From NCBI GenBank assembly GCA_963707015.1, contig CAVPOO010000010.1, forward strand, positions 169,450 through 233,449: a DNA stretch of 64,000 nucleotides, given 5' to 3'. Made by a program: the position numbers and the translations under genes. Below the pieces are notes generated by a model. The model did not search any database, was not told the DNA's origin, and saw only the letters and a list, made by a program, of their open reading frames with translations. Positions 33,935 through 42,138 of this stretch are shown one piece after another; position 1 is the first letter of the stretch; each line of letters starts with the position of its first letter. The stretch is from CAVPOO01 sp963707015 (GTDB lineage Bacteria; Pseudomonadota; Gammaproteobacteria; Thiohalobacterales; Thiohalobacteraceae).

Positions 33935-35251
33935 CTATCGAGGCGTCTTGAACATCTCGCGAAGAACATTCCGGTCATTGTTAGCAGCGGCTCGCATTAC
34001 GAGCTTGTAGCGTGTCTCGGGCGGCAGAGGCGCCTCTCCAGGCAAGACTAGCTGAGTTCCGTAGCGGCGCAGCGCTGCCTCCCGCAACTTCGAGTTTGTT
34101 TCCACCACCGCTTCGTTCCACGCGTCAGCGTAGCGCTGCGCATCGTCATCACCTTTCCACTTACGCACGTTCTCGATCGACGTCTCGGGAGGTCGCGGTG
34201 ACGAATCGTCAAACGCCCACGCGACTGCCGCGTCCACCGTCGCCACGTGCTTAAACTCACGAGTACCGACCGTATAGGCCGCATCGATGTCGAACGCAAA
34301 CCCGACGACCATCAATGGTATGCCAATAGCGCCGAGAACTTCGCTTACACTTCCGATGACACCCGGGATTCGCACGAAGTCATCCGCGATCATTAGCAAA
34401 TCGATAGCGTTGGTGGCAACACCCACGGAGTCATAGATGGTTTTTAGCAATTTAAGCTCATAGGCGGAGATCTCTTCGCTTCGCCTGAGATGGTCCAAAA
34501 GCAGCCGGGCCTTTTCATCCTCACTCGGGATCTGCAACACGGTGACAGCAACGATCTCCGCATTCTCGCCCCTTAGCGTCGGCAGGTGATAGAGGGTCTT
34601 CCCGGCCTGTATGACGTCGACGTCGGCGATTGGCACGACATCGCCTGACGGCGAGCCTCTGCCGTACTCGTATACGTTCCACGGATGTCCGTGAATAGCG
34701 AACGAGTACTTGCTGAGCCAATCGCCGGGCTTCACATGGATCATCCCGAACGCATCAATCTCCACTTCGTACCCGCGTAAGCTATCGCGATACCGTTTGC
34801 GGCCGGCGGTTGCCGCGCCATCTGCCGACGGATCGTATGCTAGCTGAACTCCAGCGGGCGTCGCGAGCGTCGGATGGGACAAGCGACCGGCTTGCAACGA
34901 CTTGGCTCCGATTCGAGCCTCTGCTTCAAGTTCGGCCTCAGCTCCTTTCGGTCTGCGCCCTAGATTCGCGAACTGCGCCCGATGCACCGCTTCGTGCGCT
35001 TCAATTTCGCGCCGTTTGGGATGTGCCACCACGCCCGGCGAAAAAGTGGTATGGCCGTCCTTCGTCACAGCCAGTCGCTGTGATCCCGGCGTAACCTTAA
35101 CTTTGCAAGAGTGATCCGGGTTAGTCGCGTGCGAGTTTGTGAGCTTGGACCGATTCGCATGCACGGCCCGAACCACACCGCGAGTTACGCACCTACTGCG
35201 TGATCCAGATACTTCTGGCATCTGGATCTGATCTTGCTCAAAAGCATTCAT
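33935..35251 (-). CDS. Putative eCIS effector: DUF4157-like N-terminus with hydrophobic C-terminus
   Basis: A 438-residue paralogue of the neighbouring effector gene: residues 60-95 (LAVTKDGHTTFSP, HPKRREIEAHEAVHRAQF) are nearly identical and the HEAVH motif is at the same position (86-90). The middle has a LysM-like strand pattern (IHVKPGDWLSKYSFAIHGHP). A hydrophobic segment (IGSVSEVLGAIGIPLMVVGF) precedes a charged C-terminal helical part that differs from the paralogue. This mosaic of conserved leader and variable end is what one expects of loaded toxins. An ATG three codons upstream is an alternative start. Confidence 0.75.
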   Translation of the reverse strand: MNAFEQDQIQMPEVSGSRSRCVTRGVVRAVHANRSKLTNSHATNPDHSCKVKVTPGSQRLAVTKDGHTTFSPGVVAHPKRREIEAHEAVHRAQFANLGRRPKGAEAELEAEARIGAKSLQAGRLSHPTLATPAGVQLAYDPSADGAATAGRKRYRDSLRGYEVEIDAFGMIHVKPGDWLSKYSFAIHGHPWNVYEYGRGSPSGDVVPIADVDVIQAGKTLYHLPTLRGENAEIVAVTVLQIPSEDEKARLLLDHLRRSEEISAYELKLLKTIYDSVGVATNAIDLLMIADDFVRIPGVIGSVSEVLGAIGIPLMVVGFAFDIDAAYTVGTREFKHVATVDAAVAWAFDDSSPRPPETSIENVRKWKGDDDAQRYADAWNEAVVETNSKLREAALRRYGTQLVLPGEAPLPPETRYKLVMRAAANNDRNVLREMFKTPR

Positions 35252-35280
35252 GGCGCTCATCTCAATAAGTGGGGCGTCAG

Positions 35281-36471
35281 TTATTTCGCATGTTGTCGCA
35301 GCTTCGCCAGGTGCACTTCAAGTTCATCCCAAGGAAAGGCAGGCCCCGGATCCATCTTCTTCGGAAGTATAGTTTCGTGCCCAGGAACAATTCGAAGCGC
35401 TTCGTACCAACCCTTGCGGGCAAGATCAGAGAACAGGTTTTTAAGAGCCTTGATCTGGGCCGGTGAATATTGTTCCCAATAGAGCGGTTCCTCGTTTCCG
35501 AATCCGTCTTTTCCTATTACCAGTCCTGAACCATGCTGCACAACACTATTGACTCGAGGGCGAAGCTTATCGTTGACAATCCTTTTCTTGAAGTTGTACG
35601 GGTGATAGACAAACTTTTCTGCCTTACCCTTTCGGACCCGCCTCCGGACAAGAGGGCCCCAATTGGCGAGTTCAATACCCAGGGTCTTTACGTTCAATCC
35701 GCGCACGATCCGCTCGCCAACTTCCAGTTTAGCTTTTTTTCCTGCATGAGCAGCTGTGTGAGTGAGTGGTACGTGCTGAAAAACACTGCCAGCTCTTGTA
35801 ATCGTGAAGTGCCAAGAAACCTCTTGGCTCGCGACCTTTCTAATCGCTCCTGCGGCACGACCTCCCTTGGTTGCATGAATCACAGTCCCCAAGAGGGGTG
35901 TACGTCTGGGATGACCGAGGTTCATGGCCTCAATTCGCCAATAGGGTCGACCCTTTTCGTCGGTCGGTCGGGTTTTTAACCAAGCTGGCCTGGTGTCATT
36001 TATGTCCTCCGAAGATTCGGCCTGAAGGTTGGTACCGCGGTGGCCCAGCGCGACATGTGCGAGCTCGTGTGCGAGCAGATGTCGCCCCTCTGATGTGCCC
36101 AAGTCGAGCTGACCTGCGCCGAACCAGATGTTGGATCCCTCTGTGAACGCGCGCGCACCGAGGGTGCTCGCGGACCACTCGGCATGTGGGTCGGAGTGAA
36201 TCCTGACTCCGTGGAGTGGCTTGCCGTAAAGGTTTTCGAAGTGCTCCCGGACCGACGCGGAGAGCGGTTGATCGGCGCCGGCAGGTTGCTGAAGCCTTTG
36301 CTTGAGCGTTGGGGTGGCGTGATGTCGGGCAGCCAACGCGCCTGCGGCCCGTTCGAGAGAGACGTCTCTACGCACAGCTCGCTGAACAGCTCTGCGGGAC
36401 CGGCAAGGACAATCCTGCACGGGGGATGCCGGGCGGGTCCGCGTCTGGCGAAACGTCGTGAACGAATCCAT
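35281..36471 (-). CDS. Putative eCIS effector: DUF4157 domain fused to AmpD-type amidase
   Basis: A 396-residue fusion. The N-terminal part is a canonical DUF4157 domain (PLSASVREHFENLYGKPLHG, VRIHSDPHAEWSAS, then RHLLAHELAHV with HELAH at 135-139). The C-terminal part is an N-acetylmuramoyl-L-alanine amidase (Amidase_2): GTVIHATKGG gives zinc ligand His199, WHFTITRAGSVFQHVPL and IELANWGPL are core strands, and IVPGHETILPKKMDPGPAFP gives His365 and Asp374, so all zinc ligands are present. It would cleave the peptide stem from peptidoglycan. There is no signal peptide, consistent with delivery by the injection system. Confidence 0.85.
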   Translation of the reverse strand: MDSFTTFRQTRTRPASPVQDCPCRSRRAVQRAVRRDVSLERAAGALAARHHATPTLKQRLQQPAGADQPLSASVREHFENLYGKPLHGVRIHSDPHAEWSASTLGARAFTEGSNIWFGAGQLDLGTSEGRHLLAHELAHVALGHRGTNLQAESSEDINDTRPAWLKTRPTDEKGRPYWRIEAMNLGHPRRTPLLGTVIHATKGGRAAGAIRKVASQEVSWHFTITRAGSVFQHVPLTHTAAHAGKKAKLEVGERIVRGLNVKTLGIELANWGPLVRRRVRKGKAEKFVYHPYNFKKRIVNDKLRPRVNSVVQHGSGLVIGKDGFGNEEPLYWEQYSPAQIKALKNLFSDLARKGWYEALRIVPGHETILPKKMDPGPAFPWDELEVHLAKLRQHAK

Positions 36472-36480
36472 GTACAGACC

Positions 36481-36735
36481 TTAATCGTCGGGCGGGGACT
36501 CGACAGCCTGGGTCGCGAGTTCAGAGGCAGGGCGCACCGATCTCCTATAGTGTTCCTGGTACTCGTTCACGGCCTCAATCAACAAGGGAGTCAGTGGATC
36601 GCGGCCAACCTTCGATGCACCTCTACCAGGAGAGTAGACCGGCTCGGGTGCGATTCTCTCAACGTCATGAGCTAGGACACTGACATGCCAACCACGACGA
36701 GCGACGGGGCCTCTCAGTTTTAACTCCGCCGTCAC
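36481..36735 (-). CDS. Small protein of the eCIS operon, unknown function
   Basis: An 84-residue frame starting at GTG (TAELKLRGPVARRGWHVSVL) and ending VESPPDD, placed 9 nt before the amidase effector gene and 127 nt after the DUF6519 gene, in the same direction. It might be an effector-specific chaperone or immunity protein, but nothing in the sequence proves this. Three 8-bp repeats (GCCGTCAC) overlap the start region. No convincing ribosome site. Confidence 0.45.
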   Translation of the reverse strand: MTAELKLRGPVARRGWHVSVLAHDVERIAPEPVYSPGRGASKVGRDPLTPLLIEAVNEYQEHYRRSVRPASELATQAVESPPDD

Positions 36736-36862
36736 GCCGTCACGCCGTCAAACACATGGTGGCTTCCAACCATAAGACACTCCTTCCAACAGTTATCTCG
36801 CCGCTGTACTCCGCGTCAGATTCCGCATCGACCCACAGCCTGTTGAAACCGCTTCAGTTCAT

Positions 36863-39800
36863 CTAAACAGGTGTTAATTCTAATTCTATTTCTTTGTTTA
36901 GCAGACTGATAGTAACTTCTTCTGTGTTAGTCGTGTAGCCATCCTTGGAAGCGCTGAATGTGTAGGTACCCGGAGGGACGTCTTGGAAAACGTACTCCCC
37001 ATTCGCATCCGTCGTCGCGCCCACCGGTGTCTCATACACTGTCTCATCCGGTTTCCCTATGAGTTCGACTTCCGCGCCGAGTAAACCAACTTCCTCCTGG
37101 TTCTCATCAACACTGTAAATTCGTCCTATAACGTCCAGATGTAGAGTTAACTCTATCGTTGTGTTATCCGGACTGATAGTTTCCTGTTGATCTTTAGGCG
37201 CGTAGTCATCCATCTCCGCGCTGAATGTGTAGGTACCCGGAGGGATGTCTTGGAAAACGAACTCCCCATCTGTATTCGTTGTCCCGACCACCTCATACAA
37301 GTCCCGTTTGAGCGAAACAGTCGCGCCTTCCAGAGGAACATCTTTGATCACCATGGGAGGAAGACCCGGTGCGACGTATATAAGATCCCAGTGGTACACT
37401 GTGGCTGTTACGTCGACGCCCTCATGTGGTGTCACCGTGACACTTGCGGTTCCCTCCATATTCGGGCTATGCGTGCTCCGCGCAAGAATCTCGAAGTCTG
37501 TGCTGTCTCCGACGGTAGGAGCCGTGAAGAGCAGCCCTTCGTCGGTTATGGCGCCCAAGCCCGCATCACCGCTGACCGGCGATCCGTTGACGAACCACTC
37601 TACGTCGCCGCTGGAGACTATCTCCCCTCCCACGATGGCCTTGAACAGCTGCTCCTGACCCGAGTACAGCGTTATCGATGGCGGATCCACCACCAGCTGT
37701 ACGTCAACGTGTGTATCGTCTAACTCGTCTCCCGTCGCTTCAAGCGCCCACCACGGAATCGTAATATTAGTAGATCCGTTCGCGCCGTTTTGCACACGAA
37801 TGCGAAACTTGTTAGTACTCGGGTCGATCTCTGCCCCGACACGAGCGACTTGATCACCAGATAAGCCCGGGCCTAGTAGAATTGTCCCAGCGTTCCCGTG
37901 TGCACCGACAATTAGCGTATAGGGTCTTTCCATCAGACCATCGTCACCCTCAGGAATCCAATCGGACTCGACGACAGCGTTGGGTGGCAAAGTGCCCTGA
38001 AACACCACTTTGCCTTGCTTTCTTATCGCTCTTCCGAGCAGCAGATCCTCGATGTCTGTCTCTTTACCATTGTCCGCGACTAAAACCCGGTCCAAGGTCA
38101 ACCTGGTCAAGCTCGGAAAGCTCAGGCGGCGCCATGTGGGTTTATCCAGCGTGTACTGCTCTAACGCCCCCTCACGGTCTTTTGTTGTGGATCCGATTGC
38201 CATGTAGTGGTGCTCAACGCCGACGGGGTCTGCCGATAGCGGCTCCGCCGTCAGGTCGTTACCATCGTCGCGCAGCAACACAAGCCAGTAATCACCCGTC
38301 ATAAAGTGCGCGGGCCGTGAGTCTTGGGCATCGAGAGACAGCGTGATGAGGTAATCGCGGTCGTCGGCTTTGAGGGATAGCTTCAGCGTTTGCCCGGTGG
38401 GCGCTCCACCTTCAATCGTTGCGACCGGATGCGACCCGCCCGCTACGCTCCATTTGTGGGACGTCTTGTGGGACGTCGCGCTACGATCGAGTGTTACGCT
38501 GTCGTCCCAGCGTCGAATACGCGGCATCGTCGCCGCGGGGGTACCGGGGATCTTTCGTTCCTCGTCGTAATCGGCACGTGAGTATAGGGTAGATCGCAGG
38601 GGCTGCCATCCGTTGACCCCTTGCAACAAGTGTTCGCCGAGATGCTTCTCTGTCTCGGTCGAGAAACACTCATACAAATAATCGTCGGATAAGAATCCGT
38701 CGAGCGTCTCGCCGTTGCGGCGCTCCTCGGCGCCGTTCTCCGTAGACCATTTTAGGGTCACTTCCGAGACCTCGCCGTCGGCTTTTGTCACCGAGTGAAG
38801 CTCGAGGCGAAACAATGCGTTCTTCTTGGCAAACGCCGTGGCGGCCTGCGGTTCCGTGCTGCAGTTGTGCAGACGGCCCGCAACCGTGGGTGGTAGAACG
38901 TCGACGCTGATCCTTGCGGTGCCATGGGGCAGTAGCGCCTCGACGTTTTCGCCCATTGGCGCCAACTTGACCTGCGCCATGGTTTGCGTGCGCACACAGG
39001 TGTCGGTACCGTGCAGCGCAATATCAGTGAGCGCCGCGTCTTCGAGCGAGACCACCAGCCGCTCCCATAAGTCGATATACACCAGGTACTGGATCTCGAC
39101 TTCTAGCCTATTCCACGGGTTGGCGGGATAGTCGCGCTGGTGCTGGATGAAATCTTTGATCGACAGGTCTTCGATCAACGGTTTCTGACTGGCGCTTGCG
39201 GCAATGTAGCCCACCATCTCTCTGTCATGTTCTTCGCTCGCGTCTTCCGCCTGGAGGCGGATCTCCACGCTGCCGTGGGTTGCATTTTGTTGGCGCGTAA
39301 CGACTGCATCGGGGGCTTTTCTGGTCTGGCTGTGGCTCAGCACAACCGGCTCCGAAGGAAAATCCTCTTCGAACTCCACTTTGGTCCCACCGTGGTCGGT
39401 CTCGACCGTGCCGACCTCTACTATGGTCTCGTTCGCGAGCCAGTGCCGTCCCTTTTCCAGTACAACGTAACCAATCTCCTCGCTAGGGTGGGACTGGTCC
39501 AGGTACTCCCATTTTTCAATCTGAAACTTGAAAGCGTGCCGACGTACGTCGTCAACGCGGGTATGGGCGGGTTCTGGCCCGTGGAAGCTCATCAGTTGCA
39601 TGATGACGATAGGGTCGCTGTATTGATGCTTGAACGCGACAGTGTGCCAGGTCGAGCCATCCCGCTGTCCTACCTCTAGCATTCCCGCTTCGCCGATTAA
39701 GCAGCCGCCAGCATCAAGGATCTCGCCGGGCGCCGCGGCCAAGAACCCGATCGGCTCCCCCGCGTGGAGGGGATCTGTGTCGCGCGACTGCGCTTCTTCG

Positions 39801-40261
39801 ACCTTGACCTCGAAGGCGCTCACTGTACGACCTCGAAGGCGCGTCTCGGCAGTTCCGCGAAAAGTCTGTAGTGCGGTCAGCAGCACTGGTGGCGAAGAGA
39901 AGTCGGATTCCAGGTTGACCCTCGACCAATCGTGGGTGCCCGACGCGAGAACCTGGTCGACCTGAAACACCGGGGCCGCCCTTCTCACTTCACCGTAGAG
40001 CCCGTCTACGTAGACGCGACCCCAACGAAACTGTGGGGCTTTCTTGAACGCCTCATACGACGCGTCTGCGCCCTGGATGATCCCGCAGTAGCGCGGAGAA
40101 CCGCTTTCAACTGCAGCGCCAACGGTTCGATCCATGCGGTGTTTTAGGATGCGGACCATTTCATTCCAGTCGGCGTCCGTGAGCATGCGCCCCTGCTGCT
40201 GGAATACGCCGGAGTACAGTTTGTCGGGGTCGAAGCTGTCCCGGGAAATCTGCGCCTTCAC
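36863..40261 (-). CDS. DUF6519-type eCIS protein with lectin-like, Ig-like and carboxypeptidase-regulatory-like modules
   Basis: An 1132-residue protein starting at GTG overlapping the previous stop by 1 nt. The N-terminus (MKAQISRDSFDPDKLYSGVF, QQQGRMLTDADWNEM) is the hallmark of DUF6519 proteins found in contractile injection loci. Three beta-sandwich repeats follow at about 105-180, 195-270 and 281-356, each with a strand like 'FSSPPVLLTALQTFRG', 'YSDPIVIMQLMSFHG', 'FPSEPVVLSHSQT', resembling H-type lectin modules. Near 885-965 is an Ig-like domain (VTVTPHEG end), then two carboxypeptidase-regulatory-like domains with FVFQDIPPGTYTFSAEMDDY and YVFQDVPPGTYTFSASKDGY. It is the best candidate for the target-binding or tip-decorating protein. 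Confidence 0.8.
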   Translation of the reverse strand: MKAQISRDSFDPDKLYSGVFQQQGRMLTDADWNEMVRILKHRMDRTVGAAVESGSPRYCGIIQGADASYEAFKKAPQFRWGRVYVDGLYGEVRRAAPVFQVDQVLASGTHDWSRVNLESDFSSPPVLLTALQTFRGTAETRLRGRTVSAFEVKVEEAQSRDTDPLHAGEPIGFLAAAPGEILDAGGCLIGEAGMLEVGQRDGSTWHTVAFKHQYSDPIVIMQLMSFHGPEPAHTRVDDVRRHAFKFQIEKWEYLDQSHPSEEIGYVVLEKGRHWLANETIVEVGTVETDHGGTKVEFEEDFPSEPVVLSHSQTRKAPDAVVTRQQNATHGSVEIRLQAEDASEEHDREMVGYIAASASQKPLIEDLSIKDFIQHQRDYPANPWNRLEVEIQYLVYIDLWERLVVSLEDAALTDIALHGTDTCVRTQTMAQVKLAPMGENVEALLPHGTARISVDVLPPTVAGRLHNCSTEPQAATAFAKKNALFRLELHSVTKADGEVSEVTLKWSTENGAEERRNGETLDGFLSDDYLYECFSTETEKHLGEHLLQGVNGWQPLRSTLYSRADYDEERKIPGTPAATMPRIRRWDDSVTLDRSATSHKTSHKWSVAGGSHPVATIEGGAPTGQTLKLSLKADDRDYLITLSLDAQDSRPAHFMTGDYWLVLLRDDGNDLTAEPLSADPVGVEHHYMAIGSTTKDREGALEQYTLDKPTWRRLSFPSLTRLTLDRVLVADNGKETDIEDLLLGRAIRKQGKVVFQGTLPPNAVVESDWIPEGDDGLMERPYTLIVGAHGNAGTILLGPGLSGDQVARVGAEIDPSTNKFRIRVQNGANGSTNITIPWWALEATGDELDDTHVDVQLVVDPPSITLYSGQEQLFKAIVGGEIVSSGDVEWFVNGSPVSGDAGLGAITDEGLLFTAPTVGDSTDFEILARSTHSPNMEGTASVTVTPHEGVDVTATVYHWDLIYVAPGLPPMVIKDVPLEGATVSLKRDLYEVVGTTNTDGEFVFQDIPPGTYTFSAEMDDYAPKDQQETISPDNTTIELTLHLDVIGRIYSVDENQEEVGLLGAEVELIGKPDETVYETPVGATTDANGEYVFQDVPPGTYTFSASKDGYTTNTEEVTISLLNKEIELELTPV

Positions 40262-42138
40262 TACTTTGTTCTCCGTGGAAGTGGGGCCTGCCAGTGCGGG
40301 TCGACGGTCAGAACCGGCACCATTCCGGCTGGCAGGAACTCCGCCAGCTTATCGAGCACCGCGTCTTGGCGCCCGCAGTAGTGCCGGTGATGATAAGCAC
40401 CCAGCTCGCCGCCGTCTTCGGCGCCTCGCCGGATGCTGGGGTGTGTCACTTGATGCATCACGCCGAAGCCGGGCTCACCGAAGCGCGCCTCGTCCAGCTC
40501 ATGGCGGCCGTCGCCATGGATGATCTGCGAGAAGAGCTCCGGCCAACGTCGGGAGATCGATGCTTCGTGCACGCGCCAGGCCTGGGGGATTGATGCGGGC
40601 AGCTGAGGCGCACAGGAGTAACGGAGCTTGACGGCAGAGAGGTCGTCCTCCTCGAAGGCGCCAAGCAGGATGCTGTCACTCGCACGCAACTCGGCGCAGG
40701 TGATCGAGGACGATACCGTGCAGTACTCGAGGGTGACCTCGCCGAGCCTGCCCCCGGGCCGCCAGGTCTTCAGAGTATGGATGAGGCTGTCCGTCGCCGA
40801 GAGCGTGGCGCCCTCCGACAACGACACCCGCCGTACCCCGACCCGCGACAGCTCCAACCGATCGAGGGCGCCGATGATCTCGCTGCTAACACAAAGCTGC
40901 TCGATGATGACGCGTTGCGGCCGTTCTGTGTTTCGGAAGCGAATGATCTGCATTGTCGGCCACCGAATCTCGCCGTATAGGTGGCCACGTCGCGGCAGGG
41001 GCTCGCCAGCCGTTCCGGGCCTGCCGTTCGAGAGGTCCCAGGCACCGCCACGAAGGGTGGTCGTGTCCTGAGAGTTTTCCATCTGCAGCAGGTAGGTATT
41101 GATCTTCCAGTCGGACCAAGACTCGGGCAAGGCGGGGGCAATGTCCTCCGCCGCCTCGGTGAACGCGATCAGCGTCGATCGGCGCATGTACTCCGAGCCG
41201 TCGATCCAGCTGCGGTGCTCGTCAACGCGTACATACCGCTTACTCTGCACCTGCAGGGTCGCGCTTCGCACGAGGTATCGCAGCTCCTTTCCACCGCTGT
41301 GAACAGAGCGCCACTCCGGGTCGTCGGCCGCCGGCGGCGCAATGTGACTCATCAAGAAACCCACAGCCCGCTGCGGCACGACGTGGTGCTTGATGAAGCC
41401 CAATGGCACCGGCGTGAATAGACGCAGTCGCTTCGGATGGTGGTGGCCGTGCTCCCAGCTGGGCCCACGAGTGTCCACGGTGTGCAGGTTCACAACGTGA
41501 TATCCGTTGCCGCGATGACAGGGTGCGCCGTACGGAGGTAGCTCGCGCTCCCACAGGACCTCGTCACCATCGAAATTGCTGGTGAATGTCCGCGGGCCCA
41601 CCACATCGACCCTTGTCGGCACCGAGAGCCTGCGAAAGTCGACGGAGACGGCCCGTATGCCGAGCTCGGGCCTGACCCATCGGTCTGCACGAGGGGTGGT
41701 CGCCACGCTCTCGTGCCCTTCGTACGCGATGATCGGGTATTGCCCGATAGCCTCGGCGACCTCCACGCAGGTGGCGAAGGTGCCCTTGCCCTGACGCCAG
41801 CGGATGGCGTTGGCGATCTCTTGCCGCCGACCTTGCTCGTGAGGCGAAAGCAGCCGCACGTCGAGCAGATCAGCGAAGTAAGGCAGTAGCCACGGCTGGC
41901 AGGTGAGCGGCGAGATATCGCGCAGTCGTTGGTCGAGTGTTGCCCGCACGCCGTCGAGCACGGAGCCAAAGGCGTCGAGCGGCTTCTCCAAGTCATGTTG
42001 GTCGTCGCGTTCACGGTACACCGCGGGAAGTGCCTGCCAGAGTTGCTCCTTCAAAGGGTCACTTTCGGGCTGGATAAGCCTGTCCAAAAGATCCCTCACG
42101 ACCTTTACGTTCAACTTGCCCACGACCCCGGTACTCAT
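40261..42138 (-). CDS. Phage tail protein I-like baseplate component
   Basis: A 625-residue protein from the ATG (MSTGVVGKLNVKVVRDLL) that follows GGGGAG and overlaps the upstream stop by 4 nt. The N-terminal 130 residues look like tail protein I: LPAVYRERDDQHDLEKPLDA, QPWLLPYFADLLDVRL, RQEIANAIRWRQGKGTFATC. The rest is a beta-rich extension specific to eCIS members. It likely sits at the baseplate periphery and links to the DUF6519 protein encoded next. Confidence 0.8.
   Translation of the reverse strand: MSTGVVGKLNVKVVRDLLDRLIQPESDPLKEQLWQALPAVYRERDDQHDLEKPLDAFGSVLDGVRATLDQRLRDISPLTCQPWLLPYFADLLDVRLLSPHEQGRRQEIANAIRWRQGKGTFATCVEVAEAIGQYPIIAYEGHESVATTPRADRWVRPELGIRAVSVDFRRLSVPTRVDVVGPRTFTSNFDGDEVLWERELPPYGAPCHRGNGYHVVNLHTVDTRGPSWEHGHHHPKRLRLFTPVPLGFIKHHVVPQRAVGFLMSHIAPPAADDPEWRSVHSGGKELRYLVRSATLQVQSKRYVRVDEHRSWIDGSEYMRRSTLIAFTEAAEDIAPALPESWSDWKINTYLLQMENSQDTTTLRGGAWDLSNGRPGTAGEPLPRRGHLYGEIRWPTMQIIRFRNTERPQRVIIEQLCVSSEIIGALDRLELSRVGVRRVSLSEGATLSATDSLIHTLKTWRPGGRLGEVTLEYCTVSSSITCAELRASDSILLGAFEEDDLSAVKLRYSCAPQLPASIPQAWRVHEASISRRWPELFSQIIHGDGRHELDEARFGEPGFGVMHQVTHPSIRRGAEDGGELGAYHHRHYCGRQDAVLDKLAEFLPAGMVPVLTVDPHWQAPLPRRTK

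Noticed and set aside
36727..36757. Phase-variable start of the small eCIS gene by 8-bp repeats
   Set aside because: Only three copies are present, and the nearest upstream ATG meets a stop whatever the copy number, so switching is not supported.
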